A stretch of DNA of 57,915 bases from Alphaproteobacteria bacterium (GTDB lineage: Bacteria > Pseudomonadota > Alphaproteobacteria > Rickettsiales > JABDBP01): positions 1 through 57,915 of the forward strand of contig JABDBP010000008.1 of NCBI GenBank assembly GCA_013288565.1, given 5' to 3'. The translations under genes and the position numbers were made by a program. Within the stretch, counting starts at the first letter, position 1. The number at the start of each line of letters is the position of its first letter. The notes below the pieces were generated by a model, which did not search any database, was not told the DNA's origin, and was given only the letters and a program-made list of their open reading frames with translations. Below are positions 42,959 to 51,227 of this stretch, one piece after another.

Positions 42959-43076
42959 CATCCGTTTCGCACGCTACACCGCAATTGGGGTACACCCAAT
43001 CGCGCTGTAGCTAAATTTTGGCTCTCGCCGCGCTAGCGCTGGCGCAGCGGGTTGCCAAAATTAGCGAAAGCGGATG
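42959..43076. repeat. Compound palindrome after tRNA-Leu
   Basis: An outer stem (42959-42970 with 43064-43076; CATCCG...CGGATG) encloses two hairpins: GCTACACCGCAATTGGG pairing with CCCAATCGCGCTGTAGC, and AATTTTGGC...GCCAAAATT with GC-rich tips. It abuts the 3' end of tRNA-Leu (minus strand) and may act as terminator or processing site, or be a dispersed repeat. Its sequence is unlike the other elements here. Confidence 0.7.
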
Positions 43077-43161
43077 GTGCCCGGGAAGGGACTCGAACCC
43101 CCACGACATTGCTGTCACTAGCACCTGAAGCTAGCGCGTCTACCAATTCCACCACCCGGGC
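43075..43161 (-). tRNA. tRNA-Leu(CAG)
   Basis: An 87-nt class II tRNA with long variable arm and encoded CCA. Acceptor GCCCGGG/CCCGGGC, anticodon stem CTAGC/GCTAG enclosing TTCAGGT (anticodon CAG), T arm with GTTCGAGTCC. No element is inserted here. Confidence 0.97.
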
Positions 43162-43230
43162 AAAAAGAAGGCGCTAATATTCTCTATAGGTTAATTATTG
43201 TCAACGTCATAGTTCCCCTGCTAAAAGACG

Positions 43231-44139
43231 ATGATGCGAAACAATATAGTAACGGTTTTGGGCGGCACTGGGTTCGTCGGACGATGTGTAGTGAAACACC
43301 TGGCGCGCGCCGGATACGTTGTGAATGCGGTATCACGTACACCCGAACAAGCTGGTGATTTACGCGTTCTTGGGCCGGTGGGCAAAGTTGTTCTGTCGAG
43401 CGGAAACATCCGCGATATTGATTCGATAAAGCCTTATCTGAAAGCCAGTTTTGCGGTGATTGATCTAGTTGGGATAATGCATGAAAGTGGCAAGCAGAAA
43501 TTTACTGTTATTCATGCGCAGGCAGCGGAGAACCTGGCGAAAGCCGCGCACGCTGCAGGTGTTGAGAAATTCATTTTCATGTCGGCGCTTGGCGTCGATA
43601 AGGCGCTGGATTCAAGATACGCCAGGAGTAAATTGAATGGCGAAAAGGCGGTTCTGGAAATTTTCCCGAATGCCTATATCGTCAGGCCTAGCATAATATT
43701 CGGGCCGGGCGACGGATTTTTCGGGCGATTTTCCCGCATGGCGAAAATTTCACCAGTTTTGCCGCTAATTGGTGGCGGGGAAAGCAAATTTCAGCCGGTA
43801 TATGTTGAGGATGTGGCTGAAGCGTTTGTGAAAATCCTTGGTGCAGAACGCCCTAGAAAAATTTATGAAGTGGCGGGTCCAAAAACATATAGTTTCAGGG
43901 AATTGCTGGAATTGATGCTGGCGGAAATGCGCAAGGAAAGATTGTTGCTGCCGCTGCTGTTTCCCATCGCAAAGCTATTGTCGATTTTCCTGCAATTTTT
44001 TCCGGGCTGTCCGCTGACGCCTGACCAGGTGCGGCTGCTGAAATACGATAATGTCTTAAGTGGCAAAAATGGTCTAGAGCTGCTGGGCATCAAGCCGCAT
44101 TACCTGGAAACGGTATTACCGGACATTTTGTTGCAGTGA
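43231..44139 (+). CDS. NDUFA9-like NAD(P)-binding protein (complex I-associated epimerase family)
   Basis: A 302-residue atypical short-chain dehydrogenase of the NDUFA9 subfamily, which in alphaproteobacteria and mitochondria associates with complex I. The Rossmann motif VTVLGGTGFVGRCVVKHLA has the GGTGFVG at 11-17; then VIDLVGIMHESG, KFIFMSALGVDK and SRYARSKLNGEKAV with the YxxxK-like pair, VRPSIIFGPGDGFF, and FQPVYVEDVAEAF. Full length for the family. Its last bases overlap the addA start (GTGA). Exact substrate unknown. Confidence 0.92.
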   Translation: MMRNNIVTVLGGTGFVGRCVVKHLARAGYVVNAVSRTPEQAGDLRVLGPVGKVVLSSGNIRDIDSIKPYLKASFAVIDLVGIMHESGKQKFTVIHAQAAENLAKAAHAAGVEKFIFMSALGVDKALDSRYARSKLNGEKAVLEIFPNAYIVRPSIIFGPGDGFFGRFSRMAKISPVLPLIGGGESKFQPVYVEDVAEAFVKILGAERPRKIYEVAGPKTYSFRELLELMLAEMRKERLLLPLLFPIAKLLSIFLQFFPGCPLTPDQVRLLKYDNVLSGKNGLELLGIKPHYLETVLPDILLQ

Positions 44140-46832
44140 ACGCCTCCGATCCCGAATCTTCGTTCTGGGTTTCCGCCTCGGCGGGTTCGGGAAAAACCAC
44201 GGTACTCACGCAAAGGCTGCTTCGTCTTTTGCTTTTCGGTGTAGCGGCGGAAAAAATCCTTTGCATAACTTTTACCCGTGCTGCGGCAGCGGAAATCCAC
44301 AGCCGCATCAACAAATCGCTGACTGGTTGGGCAATATGCGATGAAGCCGAGCTGAAAAAGGAGTTGGCGTATTTGGCCGGAAAACCAGCGGGACTTCAGG
44401 AAATAAAACTCGCGCGGCGGCTTTTTGCTAATGTTATAGACCGGCCGGGAGCGTTAAAAATTCAGACTATCCACGCTTTCTGCCAGGCGGTGCTTGGTCG
44501 GTTTCCGTTGGAGGCTGGGTTGACGCCCAATTTCCGTGTCATTGATCGGCAAACCGCCGAGGAATTGCTTGAGGAAGCTAAACGGCGACTCCTTCTTTCA
44601 TCACCTAAGGATGACGCAGAACTTTCCGAATCATTGAAAAACCTCGCCTCCCGGCTGCATGAGGAGCGTTTCTCGCAGCTAATTGATGAGGTGATGCATG
44701 AGCGGATTGCTCTGGAGGAGTTACTGCCACGAAAAAATAAAGTACTCGAGGATATAAGCGATTTTCTTGGGATTAAAAAAAATACCGAAGAAAATTTGCT
44801 GGCCGCAGCACTGACGAATCTGCCGTCGGAAATTTGCGAAATCATAAAACAAAAAAAAATCCCGATATTGCTGGAATATATTTCCACTCCGGTGAGCCAG
44901 AGGGAACCTAAGGATTACATTAATTTTTTCCTGACGCAAAAATATGAGCCGCGCAAGCGCATCGCAGAAGAATTGCGGCCGGAGCAGACCAGAGTTTTCG
45001 CTGTATCAGAGGCCATGAAATCCATGCAAATCGCTAAGGATACTAGGGATTTTCTGAATGTAGCGGAAGCGCTCATTGTGATTTACAATCATTTGAAGCG
45101 GGTAAACCTGTTCCTGGATTATGACGATCTAATCGTCAAAACCTTGCAACTGCTTAGTAACCGGGAGCTTTCCGCCTGGGTGATGTATAAATTGGATGGT
45201 GGCATAGACCACATATTGGTCGATGAGGCGCAAGATACTAGCCTCGAGCAATGGCTGATAATTGAAAACATTGCTCTCGAATTTTTTTCCGGCCAGGGTT
45301 CAGGGAAATCCCAGAAAACGGTTTTTTTCGTCGGGGACGAGAAGCAATCTATATTTAGTTTCCAGGGCGCCGAGCGAAAAATGTTCTCAGCTATGCATGA
45401 TAGGTTTTCTAAGCTGGCAAAAGATGGCGGACAAAAATGGTTCAGTGAGCGGATGGATAAATCCTTCCGCTCTATCGAAGCTGTGCTTTCCGCTGTGGAT
45501 ATAGTTTTTGCTGATGACGAACGGCGCACCGCGATAACCAGTTCGACATTGCCGATAAAGCATGGCCTGGAAAGAACCGGGCATCCGGGGAAGGTGGAAG
45601 TCTGGCCGCTGGTGAAAGCACTGGAGAAAGGTCAAGAAGCCCGTGAGACATACGATCCAAAAAATATCCTGGCTCGTGCCATCGCGGAAAAAATAGCCGA
45701 ATGGATTTCTGAAGGCCGTATATTGCGGGGAAAAGGCTGGAAAATCAGGCCTGGTGATATAATGGTATTGGTCAGAAAGCGTGACGAATTCATAGATTAT
45801 CTCACTAGGAGCTTAAAAAACAAAAACATCCCGGCATCAGGCATTGATCGCATGGAGCTAAATCAGCAAATCGCCGTCATGGATTTATTGGCTGTCGCTG
45901 ATTTTCTGCTGTTGCCAGAGGATGATCTGAATCTGGCCGCGGTCTTGAAAAGTCCATTAATCGGATTTAGTGAGGACGATCTTTTCGTGCTGGCCTTCGG
46001 GCGTGGTGAAACTTCGCTCTGGCATAGATTGCAGGAAAAAAAAGGTGAGCGGGAAATATTTGCTGGGGCGCATGATTATTTGGCGGGAATCATCGAATCA
46101 TGTGCCGGACTTCGTCCATTCGAGCTGTTTTCTGGGTTACTCGAAAAAAACCGGGGGCGGGAAAAAATGATCGCCCGGCTTGGCCGCCAGGCAGAAGACC
46201 CGCTGAACGAATTGTTGAATCTCGCTCTGCAATATGAGGCCAGTCACAGCATTTCATTACAGGGTTTCATACATTGGCTGAACAAAGGAAAAATCGAAAT
46301 AAAGCGCGATTTCGCAATGGCCAGAGACGAAGTGAAAATAATGACGGTTCACGCTGCAAAAGGCTTAGAATCGCCGATAGTTTTTCTGGTTGATAGCACC
46401 GTACCACCGGATGGAAATCAGCGATTATTCTGGATGTCTGGCAGGGAAAGGGAAGTCCCGTTATATATAATGAAATCCGCTAATCACAATTCCAGCACAC
46501 AAAATCTTTCGCTGGCTGGGAAATCTGGTGCTTATGAGGAATACCTCAGGTTGCTTTATGTTGCGATGACTAGGGCGGAAGACGAGCTTTACATTACCGG
46601 TGCCGGCAATATGAGTAAAAAAAACTGGTACGGTGTGATAACCGGAGAATTTTTGAACAACCTAGGAAAAATTCGGGAACGGGAATTTCTTTATCCAGAA
46701 TTCGTCCTGAACTATGAGAAGAAATGCCTGTTCATCGAAACTATGCCGGGTGGCAAGCATATTTATAAGAAGGAATATATTGTTGAAAATTATAGCGAAT
46801 CATTACCCGAGATATTCAAGATAATATCTTGA
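44136..46832 (+). CDS. addA: AddA helicase lacking the C-terminal nuclease domain
   Basis: The UvrD-like subunit of the AddAB enzyme that resects DNA breaks for RecA. It starts with GTG overlapping the previous gene. SF1 helicase motifs are complete: I SASAGSGKTTVLTQRLLRLL (Lys20), Ia ILCITFTRAAAAEI, II HILVDEAQDTS, III VFFVGDEKQSIFSFQGA, IV FRSIEAVLSAVD, V MTVHAAKGLESPIVFL and VI LYVAMTRAEDELYI. At 898 residues it stops ~70 residues after motif VI, whereas family members are ~1100-1200 and end in a RecB-type nuclease (GxVDxxKT motif). No remnant of that domain fits in the 106 bp before trxA. addB is not beside it but at 52278 on the other strand. Confidence 0.93.
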   Translation: MNASDPESSFWVSASAGSGKTTVLTQRLLRLLLFGVAAEKILCITFTRAAAAEIHSRINKSLTGWAICDEAELKKELAYLAGKPAGLQEIKLARRLFANVIDRPGALKIQTIHAFCQAVLGRFPLEAGLTPNFRVIDRQTAEELLEEAKRRLLLSSPKDDAELSESLKNLASRLHEERFSQLIDEVMHERIALEELLPRKNKVLEDISDFLGIKKNTEENLLAAALTNLPSEICEIIKQKKIPILLEYISTPVSQREPKDYINFFLTQKYEPRKRIAEELRPEQTRVFAVSEAMKSMQIAKDTRDFLNVAEALIVIYNHLKRVNLFLDYDDLIVKTLQLLSNRELSAWVMYKLDGGIDHILVDEAQDTSLEQWLIIENIALEFFSGQGSGKSQKTVFFVGDEKQSIFSFQGAERKMFSAMHDRFSKLAKDGGQKWFSERMDKSFRSIEAVLSAVDIVFADDERRTAITSSTLPIKHGLERTGHPGKVEVWPLVKALEKGQEARETYDPKNILARAIAEKIAEWISEGRILRGKGWKIRPGDIMVLVRKRDEFIDYLTRSLKNKNIPASGIDRMELNQQIAVMDLLAVADFLLLPEDDLNLAAVLKSPLIGFSEDDLFVLAFGRGETSLWHRLQEKKGEREIFAGAHDYLAGIIESCAGLRPFELFSGLLEKNRGREKMIARLGRQAEDPLNELLNLALQYEASHSISLQGFIHWLNKGKIEIKRDFAMARDEVKIMTVHAAKGLESPIVFLVDSTVPPDGNQRLFWMSGREREVPLYIMKSANHNSSTQNLSLAGKSGAYEEYLRLLYVAMTRAEDELYITGAGNMSKKNWYGVITGEFLNNLGKIREREFLYPEFVLNYEKKCLFIETMPGGKHIYKKEYIVENYSESLPEIFKIIS

Positions 46833-46938
46833 TAATAAAGCTATTTTCTAATGGTTATAGCCGATAATATCAATAACTGACTGGGTATTGACTTCTTACC
46901 CCTGTATACCTACATTCGGATAACAGGAGAGAAAATTT

Positions 46939-47262
46939 ATGGCGAACGAATCGAGCGACGCAACTTTCAAGAGTGACGTATTACAGGCAAAAGGCCCGGT
47001 GTTAGTGGATTTCTGGGCTGAGTGGTGCGGTCCGTGCCGCCAGCTCACTCCATTGGTTGAGGAGCTTTCCAAGGAAATGCAGGGTAAGCTGAAGGTGGTG
47101 AAAGTCAACATCGACAAGAATCCCGAAACCCCACAAACCTACGGTGTCCGTGGCATCCCGACTCTCATCATCTTCAAGGATGGGAAACCGGCGGCTACTA
47201 AGGTCGGCTCTCTACCGAAAAGCAGTCTGTATGAATGGGTAGAATCAGTGGTGGCGGCGTAG
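46939..47262 (+). CDS. trxA: Thioredoxin
   Basis: A 107-residue thiol-disulfide reductant with active site WAEWCGPCRQL (Cys30, Cys33), LKVVKVNIDKNPETPQTYGV, RGIPTLIIFKDGKPA with the cis-proline, and VGSLPKSSLYEWV. AGGAGAGAAAATTT precedes the ATG. It follows addA as in other alphaproteobacteria. Its last 65 bp overlap, tail to tail, the end of the sulfotransferase gene. Confidence 0.98.
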   Translation: MANESSDATFKSDVLQAKGPVLVDFWAEWCGPCRQLTPLVEELSKEMQGKLKVVKVNIDKNPETPQTYGVRGIPTLIIFKDGKPAATKVGSLPKSSLYEWVESVVAA

Positions 47263-48151
47263 CTGCGTTTTCACCGGTTTCATATCCCAATTCTTCCAGC
47301 ATTTCTCCGCCGATACGGTTGAATGATTTAAGGTCGTTGGCCGAGATATAATCCTTCCAATCTCCAACCACCCCTTTTCGGTAAAAGGAGAACGAATCCT
47401 CCTCGCCGGGCTTCCGCCCGCCGGAGAGCCACTCGAAACTTGAAGATGCGCGGCAATATTCCACCGCAGCCATAGAATCATCGGCTCCCAGGAATCTCAA
47501 TACATCGGAGAAAGATTTTGCGAAATCCTCAATCATTGCTTCATAAGAAACCATGAGAAGCGCATTTTTATGCTTTCTACCGAATTCGATTGCTGCTCGA
47601 TTATACTGAACCCATTTTTCCGCAATAGGTTCAATGTATTTGGATAAATTCTGGTTTCCCCTATTGCGCTGTCCATGCATATATGTCGATACCGCAACGT
47701 CCCTGCCATCCCGATATACGTATATGAACTTAGCCTCGGGAAATACACTACGTATTTTCCCCAGCATTAACGTGTTTGCCGGAGTTTTGTCACCTATATG
47801 CTGCGCATTCTCCTTGATCCCGCTCTTGGCGAGCATCAGTCCGATAAAAGTGGCTACCAGGAAGTGGAAATCATTATCGGTGACGTTCGGGTAATATGGC
47901 TTACCTTCATAAACTTCGCGTGCCACCAAGGTAAGCTGATCTTTGTTATAAATGTTTATAGACCGACCGATTAAATCAGCTAGGATGTCGAAAAAATGCC
48001 CCTCTCCGGCGCAGGAGATTTGCGGATGAGCGTCAAGCGCTTTCTGCATCCAGGTAGTGCCGGATTTCGGTACGCCGGAAATGAAAAACAGCTTCCTGCC
48101 CAGAACTTCCAGGGTTTTATTTTGGATAGCTGCGAATTCGGATGTATTCAT
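47198..48151 (-). CDS. PAPS-dependent sulfotransferase
   Basis: A 317-residue enzyme expected to move sulfate from PAPS to a hydroxyl or amine acceptor. Motifs: 5'-phosphosulfate loop ISGVPKSGTTWMQKALD (Pro28-Trp34), the 3'-phosphate site FIYVYRDGRDVAVSTYMHG, and the C-terminal RKGVVGDWKDYI loop. No signal peptide. The last ~21 residues are encoded opposite the 3' end of trxA, so the stop was probably acquired by read-through. The acceptor is unknown; bacterial homologues modify lipids, glycans or small molecules. It stands alone between trxA and the ECF cassette. Confidence 0.92.
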   Translation of the reverse strand: MNTSEFAAIQNKTLEVLGRKLFFISGVPKSGTTWMQKALDAHPQISCAGEGHFFDILADLIGRSINIYNKDQLTLVAREVYEGKPYYPNVTDNDFHFLVATFIGLMLAKSGIKENAQHIGDKTPANTLMLGKIRSVFPEAKFIYVYRDGRDVAVSTYMHGQRNRGNQNLSKYIEPIAEKWVQYNRAAIEFGRKHKNALLMVSYEAMIEDFAKSFSDVLRFLGADDSMAAVEYCRASSSFEWLSGGRKPGEEDSFSFYRKGVVGDWKDYISANDLKSFNRIGGEMLEELGYETGENAATPPPLILPIHTDCFSVESRP

Positions 48152-48212
48152 GCGTCTTATGACATTCCCTTGTCATAAAACGAGACAGTAAAAAAAAACT
48201 TACGCGCTATCC

Positions 48213-48692
48213 CTATTTTTCCAATATATCCGCCAGGCGGTTTTTTTCCTCAGGCGACATGGCGGTGATCTTTTCTATCGCCTTTTGGCGCACACGATCT
48301 TTAATTTCCTTCATTATAGCGTCGACCGCCGCCAGATGTTCCTTGATGCTTTCCGGCGTGGTGTGCCCAGCCCTTAGTTGTTTTGCCAGATCAATTCGCA
48401 CCTGCCGTGCCCGAGCCATTCCTTCATCGATGAACTGTCGGTTGGCCTCGATTTCCACCTGACTGAACAACACCTGTGACATCGTGGCGGAAGTATGCCC
48501 GAACATACCGTATCCCCGTCCCCCAGGCTTATCCGCCTGCATTTGCTCTTGCGGAATCGCCGGTATCGTAATGGCACCTTGACCGGGATGGAACCAATGG
48601 CAGCGGCCTATAATAAAAGCGATTAAAAAAATATTTAAGCCTATTGAGCCGAAATAGATCAGTCGGTTTTTACCGGAGCAATCGAGAGTCAT
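48213..48692 (-). CDS. Periplasmic metal/stress sensor, Spy/CpxP-CnrX-like
   Basis: A 159-residue protein with one N-terminal TM helix (~12-28) and a helical periplasmic domain. The second half shows QVLFSQVEIEANRQFIDEGM, ARARQVRIDLAKQLRAG, EHLAAVDAIMKEIKDRVRQK and the end MSPEEKNRLADIL, the hallmark of the heavy-metal-resistance/Spy-like fold. It has no lipobox. It overlaps the anti-sigma-like gene by 4 bp and is the third gene of a cassette like cnrYXH or other ECF systems with a periplasmic sensor. The signal, metal or envelope stress, cannot be read from the sequence. Confidence 0.82.
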   Translation of the reverse strand: MTLDCSGKNRLIYFGSIGLNIFLIAFIIGRCHWFHPGQGAITIPAIPQEQMQADKPGGRGYGMFGHTSATMSQVLFSQVEIEANRQFIDEGMARARQVRIDLAKQLRAGHTTPESIKEHLAAVDAIMKEIKDRVRQKAIEKITAMSPEEKNRLADILEK

Positions 48693-49120
48693 GGCAATAC
48701 CTCGTTTATAATTGTTGGGTCGAATATTTCCTGATTATAGTTTGCGGCCATTTTAACCGCGGAATTGGAATTCAGATTCAAGCTGCCGAGAAACAAACCA
48801 GAAAGCGCGCAGAACAGAAGCATTGCCGTTTTCGCCCATGCCGGGCGAAAAATGAAAATTATGCCGGTTGCGCCAGTTTCATCCACCTGCCGTTTCGCGG
48901 ATTGCACTATCAAATTAAGCAGTGCCGTATCGGCATTTTTTCCATCCGCAGCCAGCGTGAATTCATCGAGCGTTCGGTCAAGCTCCGCAGCTTCGGCCAG
49001 AAGTTCTGGGTTTGCGTTGAACATCCGCCGTGCCGAATCACGCAAATCCCATGGCCAGCGCTGCAAATTTGCGCCATAGCTATGCACCAACTCTTTCAAT
49101 TCCTCGTTTTTCATATTCAT
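48689..49120 (-). CDS. Probable membrane anti-sigma factor
   Basis: A 143-residue protein with a cytoplasmic N-terminus (~1-90; ELKELVHSYGANLQRWPWDL), one TM helix (~96-116, AKTAMLLFCALSGLFLGSLN) and a short periplasmic tail. It lacks a zinc-type HxxxCxxC motif. Position, 4-bp overlaps with the ECF gene before and the sensor gene after, and topology make an anti-sigma role likely. The RWPWDLRD segment resembles, from memory, unannotated alphaproteobacterial proteins that follow ECF genes. Confidence 0.75.
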   Translation of the reverse strand: MNMKNEELKELVHSYGANLQRWPWDLRDSARRMFNANPELLAEAAELDRTLDEFTLAADGKNADTALLNLIVQSAKRQVDETGATGIIFIFRPAWAKTAMLLFCALSGLFLGSLNLNSNSAVKMAANYNQEIFDPTIINEVLP

Positions 49121-49722
49121 ATAGCCATCTTTCCAGCGTTATTATTCTCAAGCATATCTTTTAAATTCCTGCGAGCACGGAAAAGCAACTGTTGCAACGT
49201 TCCAGTATTGACCCCCAGAATTTCTGCCGCTTTCTGGTTACTCATTTCTTCATAATAACAAAGCGCTAAAGCGATCTGCTGCCGCTCAGGCAATTTTGCC
49301 ACCGCATCCCGCACCATTTCAGCCTTCTGCTTAGCTATTATGGTTTCTACCTGCCCGGGCGATTCATCATAAGCCTCAATCTCGCCGAAATTGGCTGGTC
49401 GTTTCTTGCGTTTGTGATCTATGCAAGCGTTCATCAGAACCTGATATAGCCAGGTAGAAAATTTGGCCTTTGGCTGCCAGCGAGGCGCCTCGTTCCAAAC
49501 TTTTATCCATAATTCTTGCACCATATCTTCCGCCGTGCCGTAATCGCCAACTATCCGCTCGGCGAATCGCAATACCCGGTGCAGGTATTTTTCCACCAAA
49601 TGACGGTAGGCCAGGATATCCTTCTGCGCTACAAGCTGCATAAGCTCAATGTCTTCCTGATGATTTTCGTTATGGTTCATTCCCGGTCGCGCCATTTTTT
49701 CATCGCCACGACCAGAGTTCAT
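49117..49722 (-). CDS. ECF sigma-70 factor
   Basis: An ~200-residue group IV sigma factor. Region 2: ILAYRHLVEKYLHRVLRFAE, YGTAEDMVQELWIKVW and FSTWLYQVLMNACIDHKRKK; region 4: AVAKLPERQQIALALCYYEE then MSNQKAAEILGVNTGTLQQL. The true start is uncertain: a GTG at 49746, ATG at 49722 (AGGAG almost touching), 49695 or 49680. It heads a three-gene cassette with an anti-sigma-like and a periplasmic sensor-like protein, all overlapping by 4 bp. It probably transcribes its own operon; I could not find a duplicated promoter motif. Confidence 0.93.
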   Translation of the reverse strand: MNSGRGDEKMARPGMNHNENHQEDIELMQLVAQKDILAYRHLVEKYLHRVLRFAERIVGDYGTAEDMVQELWIKVWNEAPRWQPKAKFSTWLYQVLMNACIDHKRKKRPANFGEIEAYDESPGQVETIIAKQKAEMVRDAVAKLPERQQIALALCYYEEMSNQKAAEILGVNTGTLQQLLFRARRNLKDMLENNNAGKMAI

Positions 49723-49827
49723 ACTCCTTTTCAACGCTACTGGCACGGCAAAACTTACGCGGCAGCCCTAATAATTTCTTGCGCCGCTAGAAAATTGCGG
49801 CATATTGGCTTTGTACATGCCAGATAT

Positions 49828-50802
49828 ATGCAAAAAGCGGTTTTAGTTACGCGTCCCGGCGGACCAGAGGTTTTTGAAGTCAAAGACCTACCCATAATTA
49901 AGCCGAAACTGGGCGAAGTGCTCATCCGCCATACCGCCATCGGCCTGAATTTTCTCGATATTTACCATAGAACCGGGCTTTATCCGCTGCCAGCATTCCC
50001 GGCTATAATCGGCGTTGAGGCATGTGGAGTAGTGGAGGAAATCGGCAAAAGCGTAACGGTTTTAAAACCTGGTGATAGAGTGGCATATTGCACTACTCCG
50101 CCCGGCGCGTATTGTCAGTGGCGTGCGGTAAACCAGGATTACCTGGTGAAAGTCCCAAAAGGCATAAGCGACCAGCATGCCGCCGCCTGTATGGTGAAAG
50201 GCCTCACCGCCTATTATCTTTTGCATAAAACCTGCAAAGTCAAACGCGGTGATTTCATCCTGGTACATGCGGCGGCGGGTGGGGTTGGCCAGTTGGTTTG
50301 CCAATGGGGAAAGCATTTGGGTGCTAAAGTCATTGGTACCGTCGGTTCGGAAGAGAAAGCCAAAGCCGCAATGCAGGCTGGTTGCCAGCATGTGGTAAAT
50401 TACCGGCAGGAAAATTTTGCCAAGAAAATAATGGAAATCACCGGCGGCAAGGGCGTCAAAACCGCTTATGATTCGGTGGGGAAGGACACGATAATCGGCT
50501 CATTGGAATCGCTGGCAGACTTTGGAATGCTGGTCAGTTTCGGCCAGTCATCAGGAAAAATTCCAGATTTTGATATATCGCTGCTAGCGCGGAAATCGCT
50601 GTTCATGACTAGGCCGTCAATTTTTACCTACATGAAATCGTGGGCGCAACTGGAGGAGGGGGCGGAAGCCCTGTTTTCCGCTATCACAAAAAGGATTCTC
50701 AAAATCAGCGTCGCAAAAACCTATCCGTTGAAAGACGTCGCAACCGCCCATCGCGATCTGGAGGGCAGGAAGATTATTGGTAGCGCGGTTTTAATCCCTT
50801 AG
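49828..50802 (+). CDS. NADPH:quinone oxidoreductase (zeta-crystallin type)
   Basis: A 324-residue MDR-superfamily reductase without zinc ligands. Start MQKAVLVTRPGGPEVFEV; then VLIRHTAIGLNFLDIYHRTG, GVEACGVVEEIGKSV, GDRVAYCTTPPGAYCQWRAV, the nucleotide site ILVHAAAGGVGQLVCQWGK (AxxGGVG), KVIGTVGSEEKA, and DSVGKDTI. An open frame extends upstream to 49516 but overlaps the ECF gene and is not conserved-looking. It probably reduces quinones or other carbonyl compounds with NADPH. Divergent from the ECF cassette. Confidence 0.93.
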   Translation: MQKAVLVTRPGGPEVFEVKDLPIIKPKLGEVLIRHTAIGLNFLDIYHRTGLYPLPAFPAIIGVEACGVVEEIGKSVTVLKPGDRVAYCTTPPGAYCQWRAVNQDYLVKVPKGISDQHAAACMVKGLTAYYLLHKTCKVKRGDFILVHAAAGGVGQLVCQWGKHLGAKVIGTVGSEEKAKAAMQAGCQHVVNYRQENFAKKIMEITGGKGVKTAYDSVGKDTIIGSLESLADFGMLVSFGQSSGKIPDFDISLLARKSLFMTRPSIFTYMKSWAQLEEGAEALFSAITKRILKISVAKTYPLKDVATAHRDLEGRKIIGSAVLIP

Positions 50803-50906
50803 TGTCATCCCCGCGAAGGCGGGGACCCATATTCCAGAGGCGTGGCAATTATTGTGGTAAGATGGATGGCCTGTGGTTATGGATTCCCGCCTCTGCGGGA
50901 ATGACA
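50803..50906. repeat. dRS3-like paired element (104 bp, inverted arms)
   Basis: The ends TGTCATCCCCGC... and ...GCGGGAATGACA are inverted; each 28-bp arm is itself a small hairpin (CCCCGC/GCGGGG; CCCGC/GCGGG). The right arm contains ATTCCC-N8-GGGAAT. This is a MITE-like arrangement just after the oxidoreductase stop, likely serving as its terminator. A single arm lies at the end of htpG. Confidence 0.85.
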
Positions 50907-51035
50907 AGAAAATTATTTTCTGGAAGGATTCTCCTTCCGGTGCGGCTCTTGAGTAGAGCGCACTAGAGGGAGAAAGGTTGACGGGCGTGGAACTAATCCA
51001 GTCCGCCAAGTTCAACGGCGGGATCACCCACGATT

Positions 51036-51227
51036 TCAGCGGTAGGCGGCGGGATCAGGGGGCTCGTCGCTTGTGGAGCCCACTCCTTCGGCACAATACC
51101 CCGCAATGATGTCGAAGATCAATTCATTGACGGTTTTGTTGGCCTGAACAGCAAGCTCTTCTAATTTGTCGTTCAGGCTTGCGGGCAGAAGCAACTTACG
51201 GAGTACCGGTAGTGGTTCGGACGCCAT
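51036..51227 (-). CDS. Small ribbon-helix-helix-like protein
   Basis: A 63-residue protein with AGGAGA 8 nt before its ATG. The segment LRKLLLPASLNDKLEELAVQ followed by ANKTVNELIFDIIAGY fits a beta strand plus two helices, as in ribbon-helix-helix DNA-binding proteins. The tail is acidic and Pro-rich (TSDEPPDPAAYR). No toxin gene is next to it. Function unknown; a regulator is possible. Confidence 0.6.
   Translation of the reverse strand: MASEPLPVLRKLLLPASLNDKLEELAVQANKTVNELIFDIIAGYCAEGVGSTSDEPPDPAAYR

Noticed and set aside
43170-43230. Possible fifth CtrA box (TTAATTATTGTCAAC)
   Set aside because: The second half is TCAA, not TTAA; only perfect matches were kept.
44136-46938. Frameshift as explanation for the short AddA
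   Set aside because: There is no room before trxA for the missing ~250 residues, and no nuclease motif is visible in other frames of the gap.
49516-49827. N-terminal extension of the oxidoreductase frame
   Set aside because: Overlaps the start of the ECF sigma gene on the other strand; the conserved protein begins at 49828.
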